From Fratercula arctica (lineage: Eukaryota > Chordata > Aves > Charadriiformes > Alcidae), in contig CANTUZ010000002.1 of the NCBI GenBank assembly GCA_947846985.1, positions 17,933,587 through 17,997,586 of the forward strand: a DNA stretch of 64,000 nt. Direction: 5' to 3'. The translations under genes were made by a program, and so were the position numbers. The notes below the pieces were generated by a model that was not told the DNA's origin, did not search any database, and saw only the letters and a program-made list of their open reading frames with translations. Of this stretch, positions 23,801 to 35,680 are shown one piece after another. Position 1 is the first letter of the stretch. Each line of letters opens with the position of its first letter.

Positions 23801-26384
23801 CAGACTCAAATCGACAAACATTTTCCAGAGCTCTGACCTTTCCCAGTCTGCCCATCTCTGGCTTCACCTGTAATTAACAAGTGTTTTCTCCTGAAACATC
23901 TATTACACATCTATTCTAAGCAAAAGCTAAACACACAGAGGCTGTTCCCATCCAGAGCTCACCCCAGGGAGGGACCCATGAGGTCTCTGACAATGAGCAG
24001 CAGCCTGCTGTCCTCTCCCATTTCCCCGAGATCGCCAGCAAAACAGAGTTTTCTCCTCTTGTAAACTCCTCACGAGCTGCCAAGGCAGAGCATACACCTC
24101 AGTATCTGGACCAGTGGCCTCAGAGAGCACAAAAACAGAAATGCAGAAAGCACTTTCAGAAGGCAGGATTCATTTTTTCACAGTGACGTCAAAAAGCCCT
24201 CAGATCCTGCTGCATGGCGTGGTCAGGAATGCTGGAAGCTCCTAAGAGGATGGAGACTTTTCTTCACCTTAGAAGAGAAAGCACAGATCAGCCTGGCACA
24301 GGCTGTAAGTTCATGATGTAAAACATGCAGCAAAATCAACCCTGTGTGTTTTCCCGAATGTGGTATCCATTCCCACTTCTTGTTTCCATTCCAGCACCGT
24401 ATTGCACTGCCCCTGACTTTGTGCCAGCACCAGCATTCATGTGGAAAGCTCTAACGCAGATTAAGGAGCCAATCCATCTTTAAAAATGTAAGAAAAATTC
24501 TTTTTTCTGACTTTCTGAAGCTGGATTTACTCTCAAAGGGCTTCACAACACAACCTCCACAGTCATGAGCCAGCACAGATGGGGAGATGCACAGGGCAGG
24601 AATGAGTGTAAAGGATGGGGAGAAGAGACAGAAATACTGTAGAGCAGCATTCCCACCCAGCATTGGTTACAGTGAAACCAAACCATCTCTATGTGACTTG
24701 TGTACACTAAGTACAAGGACGTTAGCATTACCAGGGAGCTCCCTACCATATGCCCAGGCTTGATGTGCAGCAAGTCGGGTAGCAAATCTAGCATGAGAGA
24801 AAATGGAAAAGGAGCTCATGAGCTGTGTGGTACCTCCATCACCCAACCTGCTCCTTACCCAGGCTTTCAAAGATGTCACCAGGGTGCCCTCGGTGCCTGT
24901 GCTCCCAGCAGGCCACCTAGATGCACCCTGGCAGAGTGGAGCTATTTACCATTTTGGAGAGCAGGACAGGATTAAATCCAGGACAAGATGCTCAGAGCAG
25001 GAGACTGCCCAGAGACTTGGAACTGACTTTCACTCTTTCTTTCTGCAATTCAAATTTACCAGGCAATGGCCAGAAAAGAGATCCAAAGCATAAAACTGTG
25101 TCAAGCTCAAGATCAGGGTCCACAGAGGATGGCACACAGCAGCAAATGGGTCTAATGTTTGGGCAGTGAGCTAAGTACGGTGTTAGAAGAGCAACAAGGA
25201 ATTAGTTACCAGAGCAATGGGTACTCCAGATACTGTCAACAAAAGGATTCAGCCTGAAAGCCAATGGGACCATTATTCATGTTAAGCTATTTCACAAACT
25301 GTGTTGTTCCCAGAAAACCTGATACAGAGCAAAGCAGATAAGAAGGTGAAGAAGGTTTCCAGAGGTGATCCGAGAAAGCATGTGAAAAATGTCTGCATGG
25401 AAAAAAAGCACATGGGAACAGGCACAGTTTGTAACAGTACTGAGGGGAGAAAATACAACAGCAAGATGATTTTTTGAACTGCGAACTTCAACTTTTGAAG
25501 TTACATATGAGCTAAGAGAAGACGTGTTGGCTGCAGATATGCTCCCTCGAGCATCCGACAGCTGCCTTCCAAAGCACCTCCTAAATGTGATGATCCGACA
25601 GGCGAAGTCCTGTCAGCTCACAGACAAAGCGGGGCAGGACTGCTCGTGCGACTGCTGGGGATGAGATGCTGTGGAAAGCATCTGTGAGCCGAGGGAGGAC
25701 AAGGCAGCAGATTCCCAAGCTCAGCTGGGAACCTCAGACAGAGCCTCCATGCTAGGTGGGGTTTTGTTTAAAGGCTTGGTGACTACATTAGCAATAGAGA
25801 ACCACACTTTGCAAAGGGTACGAGGAAGCCAGATAGTCATTAAAACATCTCAGAAAAGAGCTATTACTGAGAAACCTTTATACTGAGCAGTGGAATTGGG
25901 GAAGACAATAAACCTTACTGCAGATGCCAAAAAAGTACAGGCCAAGTCAGGCCTCTGTGAGTGACGTGAGGAAATTGTTGCTCTGCAGCAAAGTAGGCAC
26001 GGCTATGTTTAACTGGAAAGAAAATGAAATGCCCACCTCAGGCAATGGTCCTTACTCTCCTCAGCTGCCCATGCTAACGGATGCTACAACTAAATGGAGG
26101 ATTATGGATATCTTACCTTCCTTCACTATATTATATGCCAGAGAAGCAAACACAAGTCAGTGGAGTGGATTCAGATCATTTCAAATATGGCAGTTTCATT
26201 CCAGAGGAAGAAAACCCACAGGAGGATTGCCAGAAATGGGTATGTCACCTTAAATTCCCAACTAATATGGACCAACATGTAAATAAGGCCTTGTCTGGTA
26301 CCTTCCAAAAGAAAGTCTCAACATTTCTTATAAGCACTGCTCCATCTCACAGTCCCTCTGTGACATATTGTGCATGTGGGAGAT
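20886..26384. other. Unique non-coding DNA
   Basis: No gene, CR1 or tandem array seen. ORFs of up to 127 residues (22185-22568, -) lack domains. Minor structure: three CCTGAT units at 21139 and A-rich AAAACAAAGCAAAAAAG at 22709. Confidence 0.6.
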
Positions 26385-26470
26385 GAAGCTCCAAAAGGGT
26401 AAATGAATTGCATAAAGTCTGTGGCAGTATTGGTAAAAGAGACAAGACACAATTTCTGGGTCCTACTTAA
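26385..26470 (+). mobile_element. Possible MIR-like SINE relic
   Basis: GATGAAGCTCCAAAAGGGTAA, then ATGAATTGCATAAAGTCTGTGG and TTTCTGGGTCCTAC, resemble the tract found in old amniote tRNA-derived SINEs (GAGGTTAAATGACTTGC, then AGTCAGTGGCAGAG, then AACCCAGGTCTCC), with about 12 bases missing in the middle. The comparison is from memory, and similarity is patchy. Confidence 0.3.
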
Positions 26471-29400
26471 TAAAAAAGAAGTCATCTGTCTTCTTTATTT
26501 GGAGATGTCCAGATTCATTCTCTAATCTATATATATCAATAGATGTTTATCCTCTCTAGTGATTTCAGATTTTAGCTATTGTGGTGAGTTAAAGGAACAG
26601 TTTATATTTTTATAACTGTTTTTATAGCATGCGTAAGCATACCACAAAATTTACTTCATAAACATCACAATATCACAATGCAAACTTCATTAAGGTTTAG
26701 TAGAAGTAACTACATTGTCAACTAAATACATGATTAAGAAAATGGCAACCAACTTACTTCTTGGCTCTCATACCTTAGCATTAGATTACTATAAATACAT
26801 ACAATTGCATGCACTGCCAAATACTGTACTTCAATGTTTGTCCATAAAATGTAATTTGAAATGCATGTAGGATGGTACAGCTTTTGTAAAAGGAAGTTAT
26901 TATCTGTGATAAAAGCAATTGTTGACATTAGAAATACAGACTAGAGGGTTCAGATGGGAAATTTAATAAAAACGAAACAAATGTAGAAAGGAAAAGGTAG
27001 GTTAACAATACGGCAAAGCAGAGCCAGATGTAGCAGTAAATATCTGCCCAGAGGCGAACCTGGACTGCTACCTACCAGAGTGGCAGCACAGCTGGTTTAT
27101 TTTTTACACTGGACATGGTCAATAGGCAGACAACAGGCAAGTATGCACTTAAGCTGAGAAAAAGCAAGGTTAACCATACATTTATTTCACTCTGTCATGT
27201 GTTATCTTAAAAGATGGAAGGGCCATTTGGTCTGGGAGCTTTTTGGGGGTTTGTTTTGTGTTTTAAACAAATGCTACTACCCACATTTCCTCTTAGCAAT
27301 CATCTGAGCTGCACAGGTGAGTAAGAAAGCAAGCAAGCCAGAGGCACGGAGTCAATGTGAGTTTTTCTCCAACGCCACAGGAGATGCACCAAAGCCATGC
27401 GACTCCTGCCCAGGGACCACCTCCACCTGTGCAGGGCTGGGGTGCTGCCCCCAAATGAAATGTCCTTTCCTCATGCTTCAACTCCTCACCCAGCACACAG
27501 CACACGCGTAAACAATAAAGAATGCTTTGAAAACGGCAGAACAAGGCACTCTCTGTGCATCCAGCTCAAGTTCACTTCCCCAGGATGAGCAGAGTTAGGG
27601 GCAAAGAGAATTTCCTTGGTGAAACTCACGCTGGGAGCCAATGACCCCCCTTGGAATAATATGTAACTTTGAATAATTTAATTGTACTCTATAATTATTT
27701 TTTTTTTCAGCTTGAAAATGTCAGGAAGAGGATGTTACAGCAGGACACAGACTAATACACAGAACAAGCTGGCTCACATTACTATTTTCTGGCTTTTTTT
27801 GTTTTCTTATTTTGGTCTTGTATCCTGCAGTTGTATCACTCCATAGTAACAACCTGCTGAGTGAGAAGGGGATTTACAGTGCTTTTCTCTAGCTCTTAAA
27901 GTATTTCTGTCACTTAGCTGCTATTTCAGAGCTAAAGGAGAAATAACTACACATTTTGGACTGACCTAGCTGTTCTCTCCCTTTTTTAAAGAAAGCTTTT
28001 CAATGACAAATGCGGCAGAAAGTATGTTGCGTTGTGGGAGGGAAGCAGTGTTTGGTATCCAAGGGGTACATCTGCACTAAATTATCCTGCTCTGAAGGTT
28101 GGGCTGATTTTTCAGTTAACAAACTGTTTTACCATGTTCCTTTAACTATTGGAGAAATAAGTTGTCTGTCAGTGCTTCTTTACCGAGTGTTTAAACCGAA
28201 CATCAGGCTCAGCGCAAAGCTCAGCATCGCTCAGGCAGGGCAGGGCAGAGGGAAGCCAGAGCCTACAACTGGGAGAGGGTGTCTGCACCTCTGAAATCAA
28301 ACTGGGAAGGAATTAATGCTCAAAAATGTTACCCAGAAAGAATAAACATGCAAAATTCCATAGAAGATTTTATCCCTGTGTACACAACTGCCTACTTCTG
28401 CCGGAGCACTCTCTGCAACTCAGGGCAGGTTCAATATTTAAGCCACCTTCCCAGCAGATGCACATGGAAATCCAAGGCCGGTTGCAAAGGTGTAACTTTT
28501 GAGTGCACTGGGAAGGTATGGCTGGGAAAGGCCCTGACATCGGGCAGGTGGCTGGGCTGCAGCACAAATGTGCCCCTGCCGTAGAGGGACCTCGCTGGCC
28601 ATTGCTAACGGGGATCGCAGACCCAGGAAGGACAAGGAGGGGGTAGGAGTGAAGGCTGGGACTGGAAGGCACTGAAGAGACCTAAGCTAGCTGCAGGGGA
28701 AGAGAGCCAGGCATGTTCTCAGTGATAACTTGGGAGGGACTGATCTTTACAGCATTATTTTCATCCCATGTAATTGGTGTGGTCAGGAAGGCACGGGCTG
28801 CCAGAGTGGGTGGGAAGGGGGGACGTAAGGGCAGTGACAGGGGACAGATGTGGCACTTTCCTTTATGCTAACCAAATGCTCAGTGACAACAGAGGAGAGG
28901 AAGAGTGGCAGTGAAATGGAGATGCGTGTGATCGTGGCACTGGTGCCCACGAGCTGGCACTGAGGAGACAGACAAGGAGGCGTTTGGCAGCACCTTGTAC
29001 AGCTTAACTGCAGCAAACTGCTTCCAGCGTGAGCCCTGAAACCCCGTTTTAGAAATGTTTTGAGTGAGGACCAAGAGGCTTTTCCAGCTCTGCTACGAGT
29101 TCAGTTTCTCAACGTGATGAGATCCTTCCTGGCTCCCTGAGTTTTCATGTGGCAGCAGGGCTGGGCTTCCGAGCCATGGCCAAAACATCTCAGCATACAG
29201 AAAAGGAGAGGCAGCTGGAAAGTAAAGGTGGAAACAAACTTGGGGTGGTATTTTTCCTCGTATGGAGTTGGGACAATCTAGTATCTCCACAAATCTTTGT
29301 TGCTTAAACTATCAAGGAACTTAACTTACACTGACCAGAAAAACAAATAGAAAAAATGTTGAAACCAGAAACTTCAGATTGGTGCAATTGCCTTTCTGGA

Positions 29401-30910
29401 GAGGGCAGAGGACAGCCTCCAGCATAGACAGGTAGCCCTCTCGCCTTTTCCTCTCTGGTCTGATGTGTAGGCAGTTTTATGCATTATCTTCACAGACCTG
29501 ATCCCAGGCTTGAGATCTAGAGAATCTATGGATGTTGGAAACTCACCTACAGGAAACATGCTGTAAGTTTTTGAGTGGTTTGCCATAGTATCTAGCACTG
29601 GGAGCTGAAATGAAGCTGCATGCAAACGGAGCAAGAACCCACCAGCCCAGACCCAACGCTCACCCTCCTCCTCGAGAAGCAGAGAGTGGACAGAGTGAAG
29701 TGACAGGGGTTGGCTGACAAGGTCATCCACTGAAGGAGCTGAGAAGTTATCTCACATCTTGTGAATGCTGATCCTGTGCCCTTTACACGACTCGATGAGA
29801 CCTTAAATTATACGCTGTGGAGAGTCAAGATCATAAATAAAAAGGAGGGCTCCTCAGATAATGGCATTCCAGTAGGCTTACAAATATGCTTCATTTGGGA
29901 ACATATTACATTACAGTTTTGGGCTTGCCAAATGATCTTCTGTTCTATTTATTACCAGCAGCCTTATATCAGCCTCATATTCTAAGTTCTTAATTTGTGC
30001 AACTTTTGTTCCACTTCGAATAAAAGATTTTCTTTTGCCTGTTGATCCCAATGCTCTTACCACCCAGGAATCAGACCTGACCGAGGACATCAGGAAAAGC
30101 CCTGATATACCCTAGCATTTTCCCCCAGGGTGCCCATTTGAGGTACCACTAATGCTGCTGCATCAAGATCAGCCCCGTGGGAAAAGATTCGCCTTTGTTG
30201 GCACTGACCAATGCCAGCCTCATGCTTCTGAGGTCAACTTGTTGGCCCCAGGAAAACACTCGCCAAACAAATGGGCAGCTTTATGTACAGAATTACATCA
30301 GGGACACCAAGTAAAGTGAAACAGATTCATTCTGACAGCACATGTAGAAAGGTTTGAATTATCCAGCACAAATTGGCCAACCCAGTTCCATCAAAGTGCT
30401 CTGCGGTCCTGCTCAGGATTTCAGACGAGTGTTATGAGGAGCAGCTGCTGCTCCAGGAAGCATGTTTCAGTCCGGGCAGGATCAAGCCCTGAGAGTTTCT
30501 GGTGCATGTTTCAGAGAAATCAGCCTCAGCCTTAGGTATCCAAGTTGGCTGTCGTAAATATTTATTCATTAAAGAAGTCCTTGTTTGCTTCTGGTGCAGT
30601 TTCATAGCCTTCTAAAGACTCACGAACAAGGGAAATGTATGGTCAGGGAAGGGCGGAGGAGGAATTTCCTCTCTTTCCTTATAAGTTAAAAAAAAAAAAA
30701 TTACAAAACCAGCTTGCCTTGTGGAAAATAAACTTGTCCAGTTTTGTATACATGTGTTTACTGTACAAACTTTCAGTGACTCAGATATGAAATGTGCCTC
30801 AAGTTTGTTATGTGTTTTCTTTAGTTTTCTAACTCTCCCTGAGAAAACATGGGCCACAGTTCAGGCTGATGTCTATCCCATTCAGTAGATTGCAGGGGAT
30901 GCACAATAAA
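26471..30910. other. Unique non-coding DNA
   Basis: Nothing identifiable. 26580-26930 is even AT-rich sequence of possible regulatory texture. A 17-bp inverted repeat with arms GGAGCAGC and GCTGCTCC lies at 30438-30454. ORFs up to 118 residues (29374-29730, -) are unsupported. Confidence 0.6.
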
Positions 30911-31003
30911 ACCCCAATCCTGTGAGTGTTTATGCATGCATGAATAGACCTGCCTTCACTGGGCTTTTTCATGCATGTAATCATCCGCAGGATCAGGGCC
31001 TCA
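30911..31003. mobile_element. Palindromic MITE-like DNA transposon relic
   Basis: An imperfect inverted repeat of about 90 bp. The inner arms CATGCATGAA (30935-30944) and TTCATGCATG (30968-30977) are exact complements. The outer ATCCTG (30917-30922) pairs with CAGGAT (30988-30993), and the ends are CCCCAATCCTG and CAGGATCAGGGCC. This matches, from memory, a widespread palindromic non-autonomous DNA element of birds, crocodilians and turtles that begins near GGGCC and holds arms around a GTCAATGG-type centre. No transposase is present. I do not name the superfamily. Confidence 0.6.
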
Positions 31004-31949
31004 GGCACAGCACAGAACTTGGGTTCATACATTTACTTGGGGGTGGAATTTGCTGCATTATTTTGACATAAACTGTTCATCACATTTCAGAATTCGCTGC
31101 CGCATTCACGCCAGCCTTCCTGACTGGACAGGACTGATTTTAAGAAATCTTTAAGAGACTACCGATCTCCTTTTCCTTTCCTGTCAGCATTGATCTCCAT
31201 CAGATCCAATGTGCCTCCTTTTTAATCAGCCTGCTTCTCCCGCAGCTCTCTGATTAGGTCACATTTCAATTTGTGCCCGCAGAGTTGCTCCCATGCTAGT
31301 GGCTGGCAATGTTACAAACACAATTCTTCAGCATTGATGACCAAATCAAGTCAAAGACCCCCAGGTAACTACAGATAGCTGAAAATTATCTTATGGGTTA
31401 AGCTATTGCTGCTTCCTTGTGATGCATAAAGAGCTATGATGTGGCTGAGAAGGTGCATTTGATTTGTTTGGATCCTCACCTGGGAACTCTTTGTCTCTCA
31501 TTTTGCTTGCCTAGAAAAATTTATTGTGACTTCAGATGCCTTAATAGAGGGCCTGAGGGTGTTGACCTTCAGCAGTAGTCCCATCTATTCCACACATCCA
31601 TCAGCCATTGAGGTTAAATAGTATGCTGTTATTAAAGAAAAAAAAAAAAAAAAAAAAAAAAACAACAAAAAACAAGCACATCATCCTAGCATTTGTCAGT
31701 CCATTGGATCATGTAGCTCATTTCATTCAGTCAGTCGCTAGGAGGGGGTAGGGAGAAAGGAGACCCCCCAAATCCACCTGCCATTGATCTGAGGGTTTGG
31801 GATGAATCTCAGAAACAACAGATGAGCAGCACTAGGCAGCCTGGGGGTTAAGTCTTGACTCAGATTTTACTCACATTTTATGGGTTCTGACCCTTTACTT
31901 CTGAGTTTGTGATGAGAACTCCCCCTTGGTGAAATAAATCTTCACCTCA
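31004..31949. other. Unique DNA before the CR1 cluster
   Basis: No gene. It contains the A25 tract and otherwise ordinary sequence up to the 5' truncation of the CR1 at 31950. Confidence 0.6.
31638..31662 (+). repeat. A25 homopolymer with ATTAAA upstream
   Basis: Twenty-five uninterrupted A, followed by AC-rich bases (CAACAAAAAACAAGC). ATTAAA, a variant poly(A) signal, ends two bases before the run. The upstream 300 bases show no gene similarity, so a retrocopy cannot be supported; most likely a simple A-tract. Confidence 0.85.
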
Positions 31950-32713
31950 TGTCCTTCACCTGGGTCAGGGCAACCCCTGGTATCAATACAGCCTGGGGGA
32001 CGAGGAGATTGAGAGCAACCCTGCGGAGAAGGCCTAGGGGGTACTGGTGGATGAAAAGCTGGACACAACCCAGCAATGTGTGCTCGCAGCCCAGAAAGAC
32101 AACTGTATCCTGGGCTGCATCAAAAGCAGCGTGGCCAGCAGATCGAGGGAGGTGATTCTGCCCCTCTGCTCCGCTCTGGTGAGACCCCACCTGGAGTACT
32201 GTGTCCAGCTCTGGGACCCTCAGCACAGGAAGGACATGGACTTGTTGGAGCGGGTCCAGAAGAGGGCCACAAAGATGATCAGAGGGATGGAGCACCTCTC
32301 CTGTGAGGACAGACTGAGAGAGTTGGGGTTGTTCAGCCTGGAGAAGAGAAGGCTCCCAGAAGACCTTATTGTGGTCTTTCAGTACTTAAAGGGGGTTTAT
32401 AAGAAAGATGGGGGTAGTCTTTTTAGCAGGACCTGTTGCAATAAGACAAGGAGTAATGGTTTTAAACTAAAAGAGGGTAGATATTTAGACTAGATATGAG
32501 GAAGAATTTTTTTATGCTGAGGGTGGTGAAACACTGGCCCAGGTTGCCCAGAGAGGTGGTAGATGCATCCACATCCCTGGAAACATTCAAGGTCAGTTTG
32601 GATGGGGCTCTGAGCAGCCTTCAATCTAGGTGATGTCCCTGCTCATTGCAGGGGGGGTGGACTAGGTGACCTTTAAAGACCCTTTCCAACCCAAACTAGG
32701 CCATGATTCTATG
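31950..32713 (+). mobile_element. CR1 non-LTR retrotransposon, 5'-truncated, young
   Basis: Sense-strand CR1 copy holding the C-terminal end of ORF2, then the short 3' UTR and the family tail. The translated part contains the CR1 hallmarks [25 protein letters not shown] and RATKMIRG. After it come the typical 3' stretch (a frame-broken trace of the block that reads HWNRLPRE in better copies, then ACATTCAAGGTCAG and GGACTAGGTGACC) and a terminal CCATGATTCTATG. Endonuclease, ORF1 and most of the reverse transcriptase are missing, so it was dead on arrival, the usual result of incomplete target-primed reverse transcription. CR1 normally makes no clear target-site duplication and none is seen. 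The exact 5' boundary is uncertain by a few bases. It faces the - strand CR1 beginning at 33393. Confidence 0.95.
32035..32493 (+). pseudogene. CR1 ORF2 C-terminal fragment (disabled)
   Basis: Remnant of the CR1 reverse-transcriptase polyprotein, downstream of the catalytic palm. From the first ATG (32047) 148 residues are open: ASRSREVILPL near residues 30-40, [14 protein letters not shown] near 44-57, LLERVQKRATKMIRG near 66-80 and LFSLEKRRL near 95-103. An in-frame TAG at 32035-32037 sits where better copies read KDLGVLV, so the frame was already broken upstream. About 2 extra bases near 32480 shift the frame and give an early stop after GRYLD. The fragment has no intact enzyme core and no expected function. 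The identification rests on the co-occurring motifs and on the second copy in this window. Confidence 0.9.
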
Positions 32714-33392
32714 TTAGTTTTGTCTGGTGCTGGCAGTCATTTGAGTGAGGCTGTCAATGATGGGGCAGCTGTCTGGAGATGACTCAGCCAAATGGAGCAG
32801 GGAGAACCTGCCCCAGGAGCAGTGTTTTAAACCCACAGAGGTCAAAGGGAGTTTCTTGCCATCCTAACAGGGCCAACAGGGGAGCTACTAATGTCAAACC
32901 CTGGGATGTGGGGAGGAGCTCCCTCAGACAGGTACAAGGTTGTGGTTAGGACCCCCATTCCCTGTGAGTAACAAGACACCCAGAGATACACAACACCTCC
33001 AGGCAAACCCCCCAAGCGACGCTTCTACTACACACAAACATTTCGGTTACTTGACTGTTTGGGAACAGAAATACATGAAAACTACAATCCAGATTCATGG
33101 GCTCTTGGTAGCATGCTGTTTATTGTTCCCGGAGGAACAATAAGGATTCTTAAAAGCAGATGGACTCAGACGTTCTGATGATTTGCTGTAGAAGCAAAAC
33201 AATGGGCCAGATTTTTTAAAAATAGAAAATACATCCATTGCACAAGTAAACCCCACTCTCCTCTATGCACAAAGTGGGACGAGATGGACAATGTTTTGCA
33301 GCCTTTTTTGCAGATGAAACTGAGTAAAGGGTTTTCCTGACACAGAAATCATGGAAAAATCAAACATGAGCAAGGGCCTAAAAATGAATATA
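32714..33392. other. Spacer between convergent CR1 copies
   Basis: About 680 bases of unrelated sequence between the 3' ends of two oppositely oriented CR1 elements. No ORF above 67 residues and no repeat noted. Confidence 0.6.
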
Positions 33393-33684
33393 ACCACAGA
33401 ATCACAGAATGATTGAGGTTGAAAGGGGTCTCTGGAGGTTGTCTGGTCCAGGCTCCTACTCAAGTAGAGCCACCTACAGACTGTGTCCAGATAGCTTTTC
33501 TATATCTCCAAGCACGGAGACTCCACCACATCCCTGGGCAACCTGTGCCAGTGCTCGTTCACCCTCACAGTGAAAAAGTGTTTCAGGAGGAACCTCTTGT
33601 GTTCTAGTTTGTGCCCATTGCCTCTGGTCCTGTCACGTGGCACCACTGAGAATAGCCTGGCTCCATCTCCTTTGCATCCTCCCT

Positions 33685-34437
33685 TTATGTATTTATATAC
33701 ATTATTAAGATTTTCCCCTTCAGATTTCTCCAGGTTAAACAGTCCAGGTCCCTCATCTTTTCCTCATAGGAGAGATGTTCCAGTCCCTTAATCATCTTCG
33801 TGACCCTTTGTTGGACTCTCTCCAGTATGTCCATGTCTTTCTTGTATTGAGGAGCCCAGAACTTGACACAGAACTCCAGGTGTGGCCTCACCAGCGCTGA
33901 GTAGAGGGGAAGGATCACCTTCCTTGACCTGCTGACAATACTTTGTCTAATGCAGCCCAGGACACCAGTGGCTGCCTTTACCACAAGAGCATATTGCTGA
34001 TTCATGGTCAACTTTGTGTCCACCAAGACCACTAGGTCTTTTTCTGCCAAACTGCTTTCCAGCCGGGTGGTCCCCAGCACATACTGGTGCCTGGGGTTGT
34101 TTCTCCCCAGGTGCAGTACTTGGCACTTCCCCTTGTTGAATTTCATGAGGTTCCTGTCAGCACATTTCTCCAGCCTGTTGAGGCCCCTCTGGATGGTGGC
34201 ACAACCCTCTGGCATATCAATCACTCCTCCCAGTTTTGTGTCATCAGCAAACTTGCTGAGGGTGCACTCTGCTCCATCATCTGGATCATTAATGAAGTTG
34301 TTAAACAGGACCAGATACAGTAAGATGTTAAACAGGATTGGATCCAGTATTGACTCCTGGGGTATACTGCTAGTTACTGGCCTCCAACTAGACTTCATGC
34401 CACTGATCACCACCCTCAGGCCTCGCCATTCAGCCAA
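33685..34437 (-). pseudogene. CR1 reverse transcriptase fragment with FADD motif
   Basis: A 250-residue open segment of CR1 ORF2 covering the reverse-transcriptase palm and thumb. FADD, the catalytic aspartate motif, is at residues 63-66 (34251-34240) and is followed by TKLGG. LMKFNKGKCQVLHLGRN lies near residues 97-113 and [16 protein letters not shown] near 187-202. These match the family order. Two defects stand out. The usual PQG turn reads PQE (residues 26-28), and a 9-residue in-frame duplication (LDPILFN at 31-37, LYLVLFN at 40-46) expands the stretch before the catalytic loop. The frame ends just downstream in a broken C-terminus. The ATG at 34437 is chance, because upstream CR1 sequence continues out of frame. 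No function is expected. Confidence 0.93.
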
Positions 34438-35006
34438 TTTTCAGCCCAACTCACTGTCTGCTCATCCAGCCAACACATCAACAGTTTGTCTATGAGGATC
34501 TTATGGGAGACTGTGTCAAAGGCTCTACTGAAGTTCAGGTAGACAACATCAACTACTCTCCTCTCTGTTTTACCAAGCCAGTCATTTCATTGTAGAAGTT
34601 TATCAAGTTGTCAAGCATGACTTCCCCTTGGTGAAACCATGCTTGCTACTCCTGATGATTTTCTTCTCCTTAATGGGACTGGAAATGGTTTCTAGGATTA
34701 GCTGCTTTATCTCACCTTCCCAGGGATCAAGATGAGGCTGACTGACTCCTTCTCTTTCCCTTCTTGAAGGTAGGAGTGACATTTACTTTCCCCCAGTCTT
34801 CAGGCACTTCTCCCAGCTGCCATGATCAAAGATTATAAAGAGTGGTGTTGCAATGACATCTGCCAGCTCCCTCAGCACTTGTGGTGCATCTCATCAAGGC
34901 TCATGGACTTGTGTATGTCCAGTCTGCTTAAGTATTCTCTGACCTGATCCTCTTCCACTAAGGGTACATCTTCCTTGCTCCAGCCTTTCCCCCTGGTCTC
35001 TGTGAC

Positions 35007-35369
35007 CTAGGATTCTTCAAGACCCATCTTACTAGTAAGGACAGAGGCAAAAAAGGCATTCAGTACTTCAGCCTTTTCCATGTCCTGTGCAATGAGGTCC
35101 CCCATCTCATTCAACAATGGGCCCACATTTTCCTTAGGCTTACTTTTGTCACCTATGTGCTTACAGAAGGCCTTCTTGTTGTCTTTGACAAGCCTGGTCA
35201 GATTCAATTTGGCCAGATTCATTTGGGCTTTGGCTTTCCCAACTATGTCCCTGGATGCTTGGACAATGTCTCTGTATTCCTCCCACGTTACCCATCCTTG
35301 CTTCCACCCTCTGTATGTTTCCTTTGTAATGCAGCAAAGGGAAGGTGCAGCAAAGAATATTTTCTTCAT
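35007..35369 (-). pseudogene. CR1 ORF2 linker fragment (endonuclease to RT)
   Basis: A 120-residue open segment upstream of the reverse-transcriptase fragment in the same element and on the same strand. It carries the CR1 inter-domain signature: WEEYRD near residues 30-35, [24 protein letters not shown] around 45-68, [13 protein letters not shown] around 80-92 and [14 protein letters not shown] around 98-111. The region between it and 34437 has lost its frame through indels. The N-terminal methionines lie outside recognisable CR1 sequence. Non-functional remnant. Confidence 0.88.
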
Positions 35370-35564
35370 TCTGTGGAATAGTCACTGTCAAAAATGAACC
35401 TGAATAAACTTGAGTTGTTACTGAAATTGAGAAAATATAAAAGCCGCGAATAATTGTTGAAGCAAAGTATCCACATTACTTCTCCATGCTTCTAGAGAAG
35501 GCTAAAAGGGAATGTCAGATGGCTCAGCCCAACCTCCTGTAGGTCAGCATTACACCTGGATTGA

Positions 35565-35680
35565 AACCAATGTATATACATATACACACATCAAACACAT
35601 GTATATACACATCAAACTATATAACTAAAACCAAACTATATACCATAAATATCAGGTATTATATAGCATGTATAATAAAG
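35565..35680. repeat. Cryptic TATACACA-rich tract
   Basis: Degenerate repeats of TATATACACATCAAAC-like words alternate with ACTATATA. AT-rich, imperfect and without a fixed period. Confidence 0.7.

Larger units (their letters stand above)
33393..35390 (-). mobile_element. CR1 non-LTR retrotransposon, about 2 kb, 5'-truncated, older
   Basis: Antisense CR1 copy. Its 3' end is at the low coordinate: the tail CACAGAATCACAGAATGATT reads ATTCTGTG repeats on the - strand, a different tail type from the ATTCTATG of the other three young copies. Moving to higher coordinates come the 3' UTR and terminal ORF2 block (33420-33680), the thumb and palm of the reverse transcriptase (33685-34437), a frame-broken finger and palm stretch (34440-35000) and the linker between endonuclease and reverse transcriptase (35007-35369). 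Endonuclease and ORF1 are absent. Numerous stops and frameshifts show it is old and inactive. The 5' end near 35390 is approximate because similarity fades. The different tail suggests a separate subfamily, which I do not name. Confidence 0.95.

Noticed and set aside
31638..31662. A25 as tail of a processed pseudogene
   Set aside because: No gene-like sequence upstream, ATTAAA is only two bases away, and no target-site duplication was found.
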